From CADCVT01 sp036389155 (lineage in GTDB: Bacteria; Actinomycetota; Thermoleophilia; Solirubrobacterales; Solirubrobacteraceae): a DNA stretch of 64,000 nt. Positions 15,171 through 25,981 of this stretch are shown here, in pieces. Below the pieces are notes generated by a model, which was not told where the DNA came from, did not search any database, and was given only the letters and a program-made list of their open reading frames with translations. The stretch's first letter is position 1, and every line of letters begins with the position of its first letter. The stretch lies in contig DASVQN010000017.1 of assembly GCA_036389155.1 (NCBI GenBank), positions 124,001 through 188,000 of the forward strand. The letters are read 5' to 3'. A program made the position numbers and the translations under genes.

Positions 15171-16738
15171 CCTGGCAGCTCGCGTCCTTCTCCCTCCTCT
15201 TCCTCGCGCTCGCGATCGGCTTCGGCTGGTACGAGCGGTCCCGCCCGACCGCCAAGGTGATCGCGCTCGTCGCGACCCTCGCCGCGCTCGCCGCCCTCGG
15301 CCGCGCGGCCTTCGCCCCGCTGCCCAACGTCAAGCCGACGACCGACATCGTCCTGCTCGCCGGCTACGCGCTCGGCGCGGGGCCCGGGTTCGTCGTCGGT
15401 GCGATCGGCGCCCTGGCCTCCAACCTCTTCTTCGGCCAGGGACCGCACACGCCGTGGCAGATGGCGGGGTGGGGCGCGGTCGGGGTCAGCGGCGCGCTGC
15501 TCGCGCGCACGTTCGGTCGCGAGCTGGGGCGCATCCCGCTCGCCGCCGCCTGCGCCTTCGCCGGAGCGGCGTTCGGCGCGTGGATGGACCTGCACCTCTG
15601 GGTCGTCTTCACCGACCACCAGCCCGGCGAGTACGCCGCGATCTCCGCGCGCAGCCTGCCGTTCAACATCGCGCACGTCGTGGGGAACATCGCGTTCTGC
15701 CTGCTGTTCGGGCCGGCGCTCGTGCGTGCGCTGCTGCGCTTTCGCGCGCGCTTCGACGTCGTCTGGCGGCCGATCGTCCCCGCCGCCGCGGCGGCCGTCC
15801 TTCTCCTGGCCGCGCCCGCGGCGCACGCGGCCGACCGCTCCGTCGACCGCGCGGTCGCGTACCTGCGCGCCGCGCAGGCCGACGACGGCGGCTTCGCCGG
15901 CGCGAAGGGCGTCGGGGGGTCGAACGCCATCTACTCGGGCTGGGCGGTCATGGGCCTGGCGGCGGCGGGGGAGGACCCGGGCGACGCCGCCGCGTCCTAT
16001 CTGCGCGCGCAGGCCGACAAGGTCCGCGACGCCGGCGACATGGAGCGCACGATCCTCGCGCTCCGCGCGGCGGACGAGGACGCCGACGCGCTGGTGGCCA
16101 AGCTCCTCGCCAGGCGCGACGAGGACGGCTCCATCGAGGGCCTGACGAATCGCACCGCGTTCCTCGTCCTCGCCCTCCGCGCGGCCGGGCGGCCGGCGAG
16201 CGACCCCGCCGTCAAGGCCGCCGCCGCGTTCGTCGCGCGCCGCCAGAACCGCGCCGGCGGCTTCGGCACCGCCGGCAAGAGCTCCCCGGCGAGCATCGAC
16301 GACACGTCCGCCGCGATCCAGGCCCTCAGAGCCGCCGGTCGCCGGCCGCGCGACCGGGCCATCCGCCGTGCCGCGGCCTGGCTCGCCAAGCGCCAGGGCA
16401 CCGACGGTGGGTTCCCGCTGAGCCCGGGCACGCCCTCGAACGCCCAGTCGACGGCCTGGGCGATCCAGGGCCTCGTCGCCGCCGGCCGCGACCCCGGCAA
16501 GGTGCGCCGCGACGGCAGCCGGACCCCGCTGGCCTACCTGAAGTCGCTCCAGGGCCCGGACGGCGCGATCCGCTTCAACCGCACCAGCCGCCAGACGCCG
16601 ACCTGGGTCACGGCCCAGGCGATCCCGGCCCTGGCGCGCAAGCCGCTCCCCATCGCGCCGCCGCCCGCGGCCCGCCGCCGCGCCGCCTCGCCGCTGGCGG
16701 CGCTGCTCGCCACGGCCGCCGCCGCGCTCTTCCCGTAG
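15167..16738 (+). CDS. ECF transporter S component fused to extracellular alpha/alpha-toroid (prenyltransferase/transcobalamin-alpha-like) domain
   Basis: 523 residues; the ATG overlaps the EcfA stop. The first ~215 residues are membrane segments with an ECF S-component look (PLPNVKPTTDIVLLAGYALG, then GAIGALASNLFFGQGPHTPW), close to cobalamin-type CbrT substrate-binding subunits. A further hydrophobic stretch ending AAPAAHAADR leads into a domain of at least five helical-hairpin repeats marked by DGGF/GGF turns: DDGGFAG (~238), EDGSIEG (~319), AGGFGTAG (~364), DGGFPLSPG (~412) and DGAIRFN (~464). This is the squalene-cyclase/prenyltransferase toroid, the same fold as the alpha domain of transcobalamin and intrinsic factor. 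A C-terminal hydrophobic anchor (SPLAALLATAAAALFP) ends the chain. Cobalamin is the inferred substrate because of the riboswitch. Confidence 0.82.
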   Translation: MTWQLASFSLLFLALAIGFGWYERSRPTAKVIALVATLAALAALGRAAFAPLPNVKPTTDIVLLAGYALGAGPGFVVGAIGALASNLFFGQGPHTPWQMAGWGAVGVSGALLARTFGRELGRIPLAAACAFAGAAFGAWMDLHLWVVFTDHQPGEYAAISARSLPFNIAHVVGNIAFCLLFGPALVRALLRFRARFDVVWRPIVPAAAAAVLLLAAPAAHAADRSVDRAVAYLRAAQADDGGFAGAKGVGGSNAIYSGWAVMGLAAAGEDPGDAAASYLRAQADKVRDAGDMERTILALRAADEDADALVAKLLARRDEDGSIEGLTNRTAFLVLALRAAGRPASDPAVKAAAAFVARRQNRAGGFGTAGKSSPASIDDTSAAIQALRAAGRRPRDRAIRRAAAWLAKRQGTDGGFPLSPGTPSNAQSTAWAIQGLVAAGRDPGKVRRDGSRTPLAYLKSLQGPDGAIRFNRTSRQTPTWVTAQAIPALARKPLPIAPPPAARRRAASPLAALLATAAAALFP

Positions 16739-16754
16739 CGAGCCGCCGCCCCGC

Positions 16755-16775
16755 CGAACCGTCCTATACGGTTCG
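16755..16775. promoter_or_regulatory. Hairpin and -10-like element before pntAA
   Basis: CGAACCGT (16755-16762) and ACGGTTCG (16768-16775) form an 8-bp stem with a 5-base loop. TACGGT (16767-16772) lies 11 bases before the pntAA ATG. The site could end the cobalamin operon, start the pnt operon, or be an operator; the sequence alone does not decide. Confidence 0.4.
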
Positions 16776-16783
16776 CGCCCCTC

Positions 16784-17902
16784 ATGCAGGTCGGAGTACC
16801 GAAGGAGACCGCCCAGGGCGAGCGGCGGGTAGCGCTCGTCCCGGAGGTCGTCAAGCGCCTGGCGTCCAAGGACGTGCAGGTCATCGTGGAGCCGGGCGCC
16901 GGTGATGGCGCCCTGCTGCCCGACGACGCCTTCACCGAGGCGGGCGCCACGCTGGGCGATCCGTGGAGCGCCGACGTCGTCGCGAAGGTCGCGCCGCCGC
17001 GCGCCGACGAGATCATCAAGGTCGGCTCCGACACGATCCTCGTCGGCTTCCTGGCCCCGCTCACCTCGCCGGAGTCCACCCGCGCGCTGGCGCAGGCGGG
17101 CACGACCGCCTTCGCGATGGAGGCGATCCCTCGCATCACCCGCGCGCAGTCGATGGACGCGCTCAGCTCGCAGTCGAACGTCGCCGGGTACAAGGCCGCG
17201 CTGCTGGCCGCCACCGAGCTCCAGCGCTTCTTCCCGATGCTGATGACCGCCGCGGGCACGATCCGCCCGGCCAACGTGCTCGTCCTCGGCGCGGGGGTCG
17301 CGGGCCTGCAGGCGATCGCCACCGCGCGGCGCCTCGGCGCGCAGGTCACGGGCTACGACGTGCGGCCGGAGGTCGCCGAGCAGGTCCAGTCGCTGGGCGC
17401 GAAGTTCCTCGACGTGGGCGTCGACGCCGCGGGCGAGGGCGGCTACGCGCGCGAGCTGACCGAGGAGGAGCGGGCCAAGCAGCAGCAGGCGCTGCAGGAC
17501 GCCATGGCCTCCTTCGACGCGATCATCACCACCGCTCTCGTCCCCGGTCGCCGCGCCCCGATCCTCGTCACCGCCGACGCCGTGCGGAACATGAAGCCGG
17601 GCTCCGTCGTCATCGACCTGGCGGGGGAGAGCGGCGGCAACTGCGAGGTCTCGCAGCCCGGCGAGCGCGTCGTCGAGAACCACGTGACCGTGTACGCGCC
17701 GCTCAACCTGGCCTCGACGATGGCCGAGCACGCCTCGCAGCTCTACGCCCGCAACGTCATGGCGCTGCTCGAGCTGTTCCTCGCCGAGGACGGCAGCGTC
17801 TCGCTCGACTTCGAGGACGAGATCATCGCCGGCGCCTGCGTGACGCGCGGCGGGGAGATCGTCCACGAGGGTGCCCGCAAGACCGTGGAGGCCGCCGCAT
17901 GA
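16784..17902 (+). CDS. pntAA: NAD(P) transhydrogenase subunit alpha part 1 (NAD-binding, PntAA)
   Basis: 372 residues, domain I of proton-translocating transhydrogenase, which moves hydride from NADH to NADP+ at the membrane. It is related to alanine dehydrogenase. Visible are the N-terminal VGVPKETAQGERRVALVPE, the RQD-loop region AQSMDALSSQSNVAGYKA, the Rossmann NAD motif LVLGAGVAGLQAIATARRLG with the acidic strand end GYDVRPE, and the mobile-loop region near GGYARELTEEE. Split PntAA/PntAB/PntB, as in Rhodospirillum rubrum, contrasts with the fused PntA of E. coli. First gene of a three-gene coupled operon. Confidence 0.96.
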   Translation: MQVGVPKETAQGERRVALVPEVVKRLASKDVQVIVEPGAGDGALLPDDAFTEAGATLGDPWSADVVAKVAPPRADEIIKVGSDTILVGFLAPLTSPESTRALAQAGTTAFAMEAIPRITRAQSMDALSSQSNVAGYKAALLAATELQRFFPMLMTAAGTIRPANVLVLGAGVAGLQAIATARRLGAQVTGYDVRPEVAEQVQSLGAKFLDVGVDAAGEGGYARELTEEERAKQQQALQDAMASFDAIITTALVPGRRAPILVTADAVRNMKPGSVVIDLAGESGGNCEVSQPGERVVENHVTVYAPLNLASTMAEHASQLYARNVMALLELFLAEDGSVSLDFEDEIIAGACVTRGGEIVHEGARKTVEAAA

Positions 17903-18243
17903 CCGTCCTCGCCGCAGCGTCCGCCGAGCACACGCCGCTCATCATCGAGATCGCGATCGTCGTGCTCGCCGGCTTCCTCGGCTTCCAGCTGATCTCGAAG
18001 GTCCCCAACACGCTCCACACCCCGCTGATGAGCGGGACCAACGCGATCCACGGGATCGTCCTGCTCGGCGGCCTGCTCGTGATCGGCGTGGCGGACGGCT
18101 TTGTCAACGACCTGATCCTCACCATCGCCATCGCGTTCGGCACGATCAACGTCGTCGGCGGGTTCCTGGTGACCGACCGGATGCTCGAGATGTTCAAGGG
18201 CAAGAAGGACGCCCCGGCCGCTCCCTCGGAGGACGCGCGGTGA
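17899..18243 (+). CDS. pntAB: NAD(P) transhydrogenase subunit alpha part 2 (PntAB)
   Basis: 114 residues, the small membrane part of domain II. Three to four hydrophobic segments are visible, with the family motif VPNTLHTPLMSGTNAIHGIV between the first and second and a conserved VVGGFLVTDRML before a short basic/acidic tail. It overlaps pntAA and pntB by 4 bases each (ATGA, GTGA). Together with PntB it forms the proton channel. Confidence 0.96.
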   Translation: MTVLAAASAEHTPLIIEIAIVVLAGFLGFQLISKVPNTLHTPLMSGTNAIHGIVLLGGLLVIGVADGFVNDLILTIAIAFGTINVVGGFLVTDRMLEMFKGKKDAPAAPSEDAR

Positions 18244-19646
18244 TCCTCGCGTCGTTCCTGCAGGACTTCGACTTCATCACGGCGCTCTACATCGTCGCGT
18301 TCTCGCTGTTCGTGATCGGCATCTCCGGGCTGACCGGGCCGCGCACCGCCGTGCAGGGCAACCGCATCGCGGCGGTCGGCATGGCGATCGCGGTGGTCGC
18401 GACGCTGCTGCACCAGGAGGTCGGCGACTGGGTGCTCATCGTCGTCGGCATCGTGGTCGGCACGGTCGTCGGCGTGCCCGCGGCGCGTCAGGTGAAGATG
18501 ACCCAGATGCCGCAGATGGTGGCGCTGTTCAACGGCGTCGGCGGCGGGGCGGTGGCGCTGATCGCGTGGGCGGAGTTCCGCGACCACGGCGGCGACCTGA
18601 CCGACCTCGAGTTCGGCATCCCCCTCGTCTTCGCGGCGATCATCGGGTCGATCTCCTTCTGGGGGTCGAACATCGCCTTCGCCAAGCTCCAGGAGCTGAT
18701 CAGCGGGCGGCCGGTGAAGATCCCCGGCGGCGTCGTCCTGAACCTGCTGCTGCTCGGGATCGCCGTGGGCTGCGGGATCGCGATCCTCGCGGGCAGCGAC
18801 TCGGAGCTGCTGTTCATCGCGATCCTGGTCAGTGCCGCGATCCTCGGCAACACGTTCGTCCTGCCGATCGGCGGGGCGGACATGCCGGTCGTGATCTCGA
18901 CGCTGAACGCCTTCACGGGTCTGAGCGCGGCCGCGGCCGGCATGGCCCTGGACAACATCGCGCTGATCGTTGCGGGCATGATCGTCGGCGCCTCCGGCAC
19001 GATCCTCACGCAGCAGATGGCCGAGGCCATGAACCGGACGATCGTGTCCGTGCTGCTCGGCGGCTTCGGGGGCGAGGCGGTCGCGCCGTCCGGCCCGGAG
19101 GGGGCGACGGGCGGGACGGTGCGGTCGACGTCCGCGGCCGACGCGGCGATCCAGATGGCCTACGCGCGCCAGGTCGTCGTCGTGCCCGGCTACGGCATGG
19201 CCGTCGCGCAGGCGCAGCACGCCGTGCGGGAGCTGGGGAAGGCGCTGGAGGGGCGGGGCGTCGAGGTCAAGTTCGGGATCCACCCCGTCGCGGGCCGCAT
19301 GCCCGGGCACATGAACGTGCTGCTCGCCGAGGCGGACGTCCCCTACGACCAGCTCAAGGAGATGGACGAGATCAACGGCGAGTTCGGCCGGACCGACGTC
19401 TCGCTGGTCATCGGGGCGAACGACGTCACGAACCCGGACGCCCGCTCCAAGCCCGACTCCCCGATCTACGGGATGCCGATCCTCAACGTCGACGAGTCGT
19501 CCTCGGTGATCGTGCTAAAGCGTTCGATGTCCTCGGGGTTCGCGGGCATCGACAACCCGCTCTTCTACAACCCGAAGACGCAGATGCTGTTCGGGGACGC
19601 GAAGTCCTCGGTCTCGGAGATCGTCTCCGAGCTCCAGGCGATCTAG
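18240..19646 (+). CDS. pntB: NAD(P) transhydrogenase subunit beta (PntB)
   Basis: 468 residues from a GTG overlapping the pntAB stop. The first ~285 residues are about nine membrane helices with family markers QMPQMVALFNGVGGGA and LPIGGADMPVVISTLNAFTG. The C-terminal ~180 residues are the NADP(H)-binding domain III, with the inverted nucleotide fold motif VVPGYGMAVAQAQHAVRELG, FGIHPVAGRMPGHMNVLLAE, and the NADP lid KRSMSSGFAGIDNPLF. All hallmark residues are intact, so the operon should make a working enzyme supplying NADPH. Confidence 0.97.
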   Translation: MILASFLQDFDFITALYIVAFSLFVIGISGLTGPRTAVQGNRIAAVGMAIAVVATLLHQEVGDWVLIVVGIVVGTVVGVPAARQVKMTQMPQMVALFNGVGGGAVALIAWAEFRDHGGDLTDLEFGIPLVFAAIIGSISFWGSNIAFAKLQELISGRPVKIPGGVVLNLLLLGIAVGCGIAILAGSDSELLFIAILVSAAILGNTFVLPIGGADMPVVISTLNAFTGLSAAAAGMALDNIALIVAGMIVGASGTILTQQMAEAMNRTIVSVLLGGFGGEAVAPSGPEGATGGTVRSTSAADAAIQMAYARQVVVVPGYGMAVAQAQHAVRELGKALEGRGVEVKFGIHPVAGRMPGHMNVLLAEADVPYDQLKEMDEINGEFGRTDVSLVIGANDVTNPDARSKPDSPIYGMPILNVDESSSVIVLKRSMSSGFAGIDNPLFYNPKTQMLFGDAKSSVSEIVSELQAI

Positions 19647-19663
19647 GGGGCGAATCCGCGCGC

Positions 19664-19685
19664 CGCGCTGCCTCTCGGCAGCGTG
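19664..19685 (+). terminator. Hairpin after pntB, probable terminator
   Basis: A stem CGCTGCC (19666-19672) with GGCAGCG (19677-19683), extendable by two pairs, with a tight tctc loop. It begins 17 bases after the pntB stop. There is no T run, as is common in very GC-rich genomes. Confidence 0.5.
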
Positions 19686-19778
19686 CGCAAGTCGATGGAC
19701 ACTCGTCCAGTGGTCGGTCGTTCCGGCCCGTGGAAGGCTGCGCGCTCTCGCTGTCCCCGCCCCTCGTCCAGGAGAGTC

Positions 19779-22003
<2,225 letters not shown>

Positions 22004-22007
<4 letters not shown>

Positions 22008-23245
22008 GCGACGCAAGCCGCTCGCGCTTCTTCACCGCGGTCCTGATCCTGCTCCTCCTCGGCCAGCTGACCCATGCGCATCCCGCGCGGGGTCAGCTCG
22101 GCGACGCGACGCCGACCTGGTGGCACGAGGCCGCCGGGCTCACGCCCCTCCTCACCGCCCCGCCCCCGCCGAACCCGGCGACGATCTGCGTCATCGACAC
22201 GGGAGTGACGCCAACCCCCGACCTCGACATCACAGCCCGCTGGGCCTACGACGGAGGAACCCTCGACGACGTCCGGGCAACCGAAGACTCGCCGGGCCAC
22301 GGAACCCTCGTAGCCCACTTCGCGGCGGGAGCGGTCAACGGCTGGGGAGGAGCAGGAGCCTTCCCGTACGCCCGAATCTCCTCGGTCCGAGTCTTCCCAC
22401 CCAACGGAGGAGCGAGCTGGCGCGAGTACATCGCGGCGATCTCCCGCTGCCTCAAACTCGACGCCAACACGAAGGTGATCCTCATCTCGATTGGCGGTCA
22501 GGAGATCGAGCCGGGGGAGGCCGACGAGCTCGAGGCACACATCGAGCGCGCCCGCGACCGCTACGACGTCAACGTCGTCGCCGCTGCTGGAAACGGTGGC
22601 GGGCGTGTGGACTTCCCTGGCCGGTTCACGGCAGCGTTCACCGTGGCGGCGGCCGGACACGCAGGGGACCTCTGCGACTTCAGCGCCGACGGACCGGAGA
22701 TTGACATCGCTGCCCCAGGTTGCGACCTGCTGCAGAGTGGCTGGACCGGCGCCTCGTGGAACGTAGATGGCTCGAGCTTCGCCGCGCCGCTGGTCGCCGG
22801 CTCGCTGGCCGCAGTTCGGACATTCGTTCCCGGGCTTAGTGCTCGCGAAGCGGAGGACTCACTCCTGGATGCTGCGACCCCGAGCTCGCCTCCGGTCTTG
22901 AACGCGTCCCGCGCGCTGACGCGCCTCGGCTTCGTTCTCGGCACGCCGCAGATGTCTGCTCCGCTGACCGCTCGACGTGCGGGTAGCTCGCCGGGCGCTG
23001 CCGGCATCTCTCCACCATCTAGTCGACCGCTGCCCGCCCCGCTCGTGACGGCTCGGGCCTCCCGTCGCGGCGTCCTCGTGATGATCCACAACCGGCCGCC
23101 GGCCGCCCGCGTCGAGTTCGCGCTCGCGCAGCGTCGCCTCGTGCGACGTGCGAGTCGCTTCCTGATCCGCACGCGGCGAACCTACGGGCGGTGTCGACTT
23201 CGTCGCGGCGCCCGGACGTCCCCTTGGACGGACGTCCGCTGGTAA
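22004..23245 (+). CDS. Secreted subtilisin-like serine protease (S8 family)
   Basis: 413 residues from a GTG that overlaps the upstream stop (GTGA). A signal peptide or anchor (FFTAVLILLLLGQLTHAHPARG) precedes the peptidase. The catalytic triad is visible: Asp65 in CVIDTGV, His99 in SPGHGTLVAHFAAG and Ser258 in DGSSFAAPLVAGSLAA, with the oxyanion Asn region VVAAAGNGGG. The S8 domain is compact. The last ~110 residues are a Pro/Arg-rich region (LVTARASRRGVLVMIHNRPP, then RRLVRRASRFLIRTRR). Codon use from about 22.2 kb on has more A/T at third positions than the neighbours. Its position between two related secreted proteins suggests it processes them. Confidence 0.92.
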
Positions 23246-23293
23246 GTCCAATGTTCAAGCAACGCTGCACAAACGCCGAACGTCTGCGCGCCC

Positions 23294-25039
23294 ATGTTTT
23301 GTGGCTGCGGACGGGTCCGGTCTGCGACGAAGCTCGTCGTCCTAGCTGTGATGGTCTGCCCGATCGTCGCTGCTTCGGCTCGCGGCGCCGTGTACCCGGT
23401 CGCCGGGTGCAACGACGCCGCCGGTAACGGGACGATGTCCTGGGGCGTCCGCGCGACGTCAGCATCCGGCCAGTTGGAGACGGGGGCGGTGTGTCCGGCG
23501 CGAGCTCCAGATCCGTACGGTTCGCTTCGGGACGGACTCGGGGTGAGGGACGTCGTGGATGCGTGGGAGGAAGGCGCTCCGGACGGGACGTTCAGTGAAT
23601 GGCGCTTCGACACCCCCGCTGGGACTTCGATCGTCGCGGCGCGCGTCACGCGCGACATCGGGAATCGCGACGAGTGGACGCCCTACGGTCGCATCGACGA
23701 TGTCGATCAGCCGGGCGAGAGCTGCATGCGCGGCATGAACCAGTCGTTCTGTCGGATCCAGGGCACGCGGACGTTCAGCAACCTCAACGCGCACTCGATC
23801 GCGTACGGCGTGCGGTGCGTGACCGCTCCCTATTGCGCTCACCTGTGGGATCTGCACGCCGTGTGGGTGCTGGTTCTCGGGGCGACGGTGACCGTGGATG
23901 ATCGGGAGGGGCCTGTGGTCTCTTCTCCGGAGCGGAGTGGTGTTGCCGATGGGCGCTGGTGGAATCGGGCTGGGGTTCTGACGTTCTCCGCGAGTGACAA
24001 CACCGGCGTCAGGCGGCGGCGGGTCGTTGTCGACGGGGTGACGCGGGTAGTCGTCGATGCTCCGGGGGCGTCGGCCGGAGGGTGTGGCGATCTCGGCGTC
24101 GGGGTTGCGTACTCGTACGCGCGGCCCTGCGCGGATGCTCGCGGGCTGAATGGGCTCCGCTCTGTCGTGGTGGAGCCCTGTGGCTGGGGGGATGGCGTTC
24201 ACTCGCTACGCGGTGGAGCGACGGACACCGGGGGCCTGGATGCGCTGAGCCCGGTGCCCGCGAGCGTCCGGGTGGATTGCTCTGCTCCGACGCTCTCGAT
24301 CGACTCCGGCGCGGCGGAGGTCGTGGCGGGGAGCGCAGTCGAACCGGTGGTCGTGGCTTCGGATCCCGCGTCCGGGGTGTCCAGCGTGGTCGTCGAGATG
24401 AGCGTCGATGGCGGCGGGTGGGCGGCCGCTGACGGGCCGGTGATCGCGGAGGCCGGGCGGAGCTACGCGTTCCGTGCGCGGGCGTTCGATGTCGCCGGCA
24501 ATGCGACCGGATGGGTCGAGAGCTCGCCGGTGCTCGGCTTGGCGCCGCCCGTCGTCGAGGAGGACCCGCCCGACGGTGACGTCGTGGTGCCCGAGCCCTC
24601 GCTGCCGGCGCCGCCAGTGGACGTGCTCGCGACGGTTGCGCCGGCGGAGGGGCCCGCAACGACGTCGGCGGAAACGACAACGCCGACCCAGACGCCGACG
24701 CCGGCCCCGATCGCGAACCAGCCCGCGAGGGTGGCCGACACGCCGTCAGACCCGCTCCTGCGCATCACGCGCGTCCTCATCGGGCGACGCGTCGTCGACG
24801 TCCGCGGTACCGCCGCGGCAGGCCTGAAGACGCGCGCCACGGTCGTGCTCAAGGCGGCCGGGAAGACGGTAAGCAACGAGGTCGCGATCGCGGCTCAGCG
24901 GTGGCGTTCGCGCTTCCGGCGCCCGAAGGGAACGCGGGTCAAGACCGTCGAGATCCGCAGTCGGGCCGCCCCCCCGTTCAGCGCCGGCACGACACGCTGG
25001 CGTGAAAAGGATCGACCGCCCTTGCGCCGAACCCGGTAG
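23294..25039 (+). CDS. Secreted modular Ig-like protein
   Basis: 581 residues from ATG 23294; a GTG at 23342 would give a tighter signal peptide (VLAVMVCPIVAASARG). The N-terminal domain (GTMSWGVRATSASGQLETGA, with Cys pairs) leads to a module FSASDNTGVRRRRVVVDGVT with a YSYARPC motif. That module parallels FSASDAGSGLYRVRVLVDG and YEFAYQQPC in the gene at 19779, so the two share a paralogous unit. A second Ig-like repeat (SVVVEMSVDGGGW, YAFRARAFDVAGNATGW) and a Thr/Pro-rich linker precede a basic C-terminal domain. Third-position codon bias is weaker than in the core genes. Function unknown. Confidence 0.75.
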   Translation: MFCGCGRVRSATKLVVLAVMVCPIVAASARGAVYPVAGCNDAAGNGTMSWGVRATSASGQLETGAVCPARAPDPYGSLRDGLGVRDVVDAWEEGAPDGTFSEWRFDTPAGTSIVAARVTRDIGNRDEWTPYGRIDDVDQPGESCMRGMNQSFCRIQGTRTFSNLNAHSIAYGVRCVTAPYCAHLWDLHAVWVLVLGATVTVDDREGPVVSSPERSGVADGRWWNRAGVLTFSASDNTGVRRRRVVVDGVTRVVVDAPGASAGGCGDLGVGVAYSYARPCADARGLNGLRSVVVEPCGWGDGVHSLRGGATDTGGLDALSPVPASVRVDCSAPTLSIDSGAAEVVAGSAVEPVVVASDPASGVSSVVVEMSVDGGGWAAADGPVIAEAGRSYAFRARAFDVAGNATGWVESSPVLGLAPPVVEEDPPDGDVVVPEPSLPAPPVDVLATVAPAEGPATTSAETTTPTQTPTPAPIANQPARVADTPSDPLLRITRVLIGRRVVDVRGTAAAGLKTRATVVLKAAGKTVSNEVAIAAQRWRSRFRRPKGTRVKTVEIRSRAAPPFSAGTTRWREKDRPPLRRTR

Positions 25040-25060
25040 ACGGGCCAAACTTCAGGCGGC

Positions 25061-25420
25061 ATGTCCGGTCTGCCGCTTGCGATCAAGGCCGCCGTCGCCG
25101 CGGTTCTGGTGGTGAGCATCTGGCGCGCGCTCTACGGCCCGCCGCCCGAGTACCGCGACCTCACCGTGGCGAAGCTCTGGGGCCTCACCGCGGGCATCCT
25201 CTACCTGAGCGGCATCTTCGCCCTCGCCGACGAGCGCGCCGGCGCGTGGCTCCTCCTCATCGCCGGCGTCGTCGCGCTCTGCATGGCCTTCTGGCACGCC
25301 CGCGGGAACGACGACGACGGAGGCGGGGGAGGGGACCCCGGCGACGAGACCGGCCCGATCGACTGGGACCAGTTCGATCGCGCCCGCCGCGACTGGGACC
25401 GCCCGCGGATGCCGGCGTAG
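25061..25420 (+). CDS. Small membrane protein, unknown
   Basis: 119 residues from ATG 25061. Three hydrophobic segments are visible: residues 6-24 (AIKAAVAAVLVVSIW), 38-56 (LWGLTAGILYLSGIFAL) and 63-80 (AWLLLIAGVVALCMAFW). An acidic tail rich in Asp/Gly (DDDGGGGGDPGDETG) with WDQF and WDRPRMPA motifs follows. Good codon structure supports it as a real gene. It lies 15 bases before the next unknown gene in the same direction. I do not recognise the family. Confidence 0.65.
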   Translation: MSGLPLAIKAAVAAVLVVSIWRALYGPPPEYRDLTVAKLWGLTAGILYLSGIFALADERAGAWLLLIAGVVALCMAFWHARGNDDDGGGGGDPGDETGPIDWDQFDRARRDWDRPRMPA

Positions 25421-25435
25421 CGGCGACGAACCGCG

Positions 25436-25948
25436 GTGCCGACCCACAGCTACGACGCCGGGGAGCACCTGCGCGTCATCCGCGACGACAAGAACGTCCT
25501 GCGCATCCACCATGGCGGCAGCGAGATCGCGACGCTGAAGAGCGTGATCGGCGGCGGCGTCCGCCTCGACGCGCATGGGCGCACGTGGAGGCTGACGACA
25601 GACGAGGCCGGCTGGCGAGCGACCGGCGACCCGCCGGCGACGCTCCGCCATCGCGCCCTCCGCGGCGACCGCCTGACTATCGGTGGTCACGAGTACACCG
25701 TCTCGAGCACGTCGGTGAAGGGACCGGACGGGCTCCTGCTGCGGGCCGCGAAGACCAAGGACGCCCGCAGGCCGGCGCTGACCATCGAGATCGTCACCCC
25801 GCCGCCGCAGAGCCAAGACCCGCACGCGTCGGTCGCGCTCGCGACGGCCGCGCTCGTCATGAGCGTCGACCTGAACCCCACCCGCGCCACGCCGAACTTC
25901 AACGGCGACAACGTCAGCGCCGCACTGCGGTACGCGCCCGGGCTCTAG
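25436..25948 (+). CDS. Hypothetical protein
   Basis: 170 residues from a GTG at 25436. There is no signal peptide or membrane segment. Beta-strand-like stretches (VLRIHHGGSEIATLKSV, VRLDAHGRTWRLTTDEAG, YTVSSTSVKGPDGLLL) suggest a small intracellular beta-barrel or LURP/tubby-like lipid-scramblase fold, but this is a guess from pattern. A single helix ASVALATAALVMSV occurs near the C-terminus. It sits between the small membrane protein and glpD. Confidence 0.55.
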   Translation: MPTHSYDAGEHLRVIRDDKNVLRIHHGGSEIATLKSVIGGGVRLDAHGRTWRLTTDEAGWRATGDPPATLRHRALRGDRLTIGGHEYTVSSTSVKGPDGLLLRAAKTKDARRPALTIEIVTPPPQSQDPHASVALATAALVMSVDLNPTRATPNFNGDNVSAALRYAPGL

Positions 25949-25966
25949 CCACGGCCCCGCGCCGCA

Positions 25967-25972
25967 TACGAT
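25967..25972 (+). promoter_or_regulatory. -10-like TACGAT before glpD
   Basis: TACGAT lies 9 bases before the glpD ATG with no Shine-Dalgarno between, the leaderless arrangement seen at several genes in this window. Confidence 0.4.
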
Positions 25973-25981
25973 GACGCCCCG

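Noticed and set aside
15830..16738. Squalene-hopene cyclase or terpene cyclase activity for the toroid domain
   Set aside because: No DxDD catalytic motif is visible, the domain is short, and it is fused to a transporter subunit under a cobalamin riboswitch. Fold similarity without cyclase chemistry fits better.
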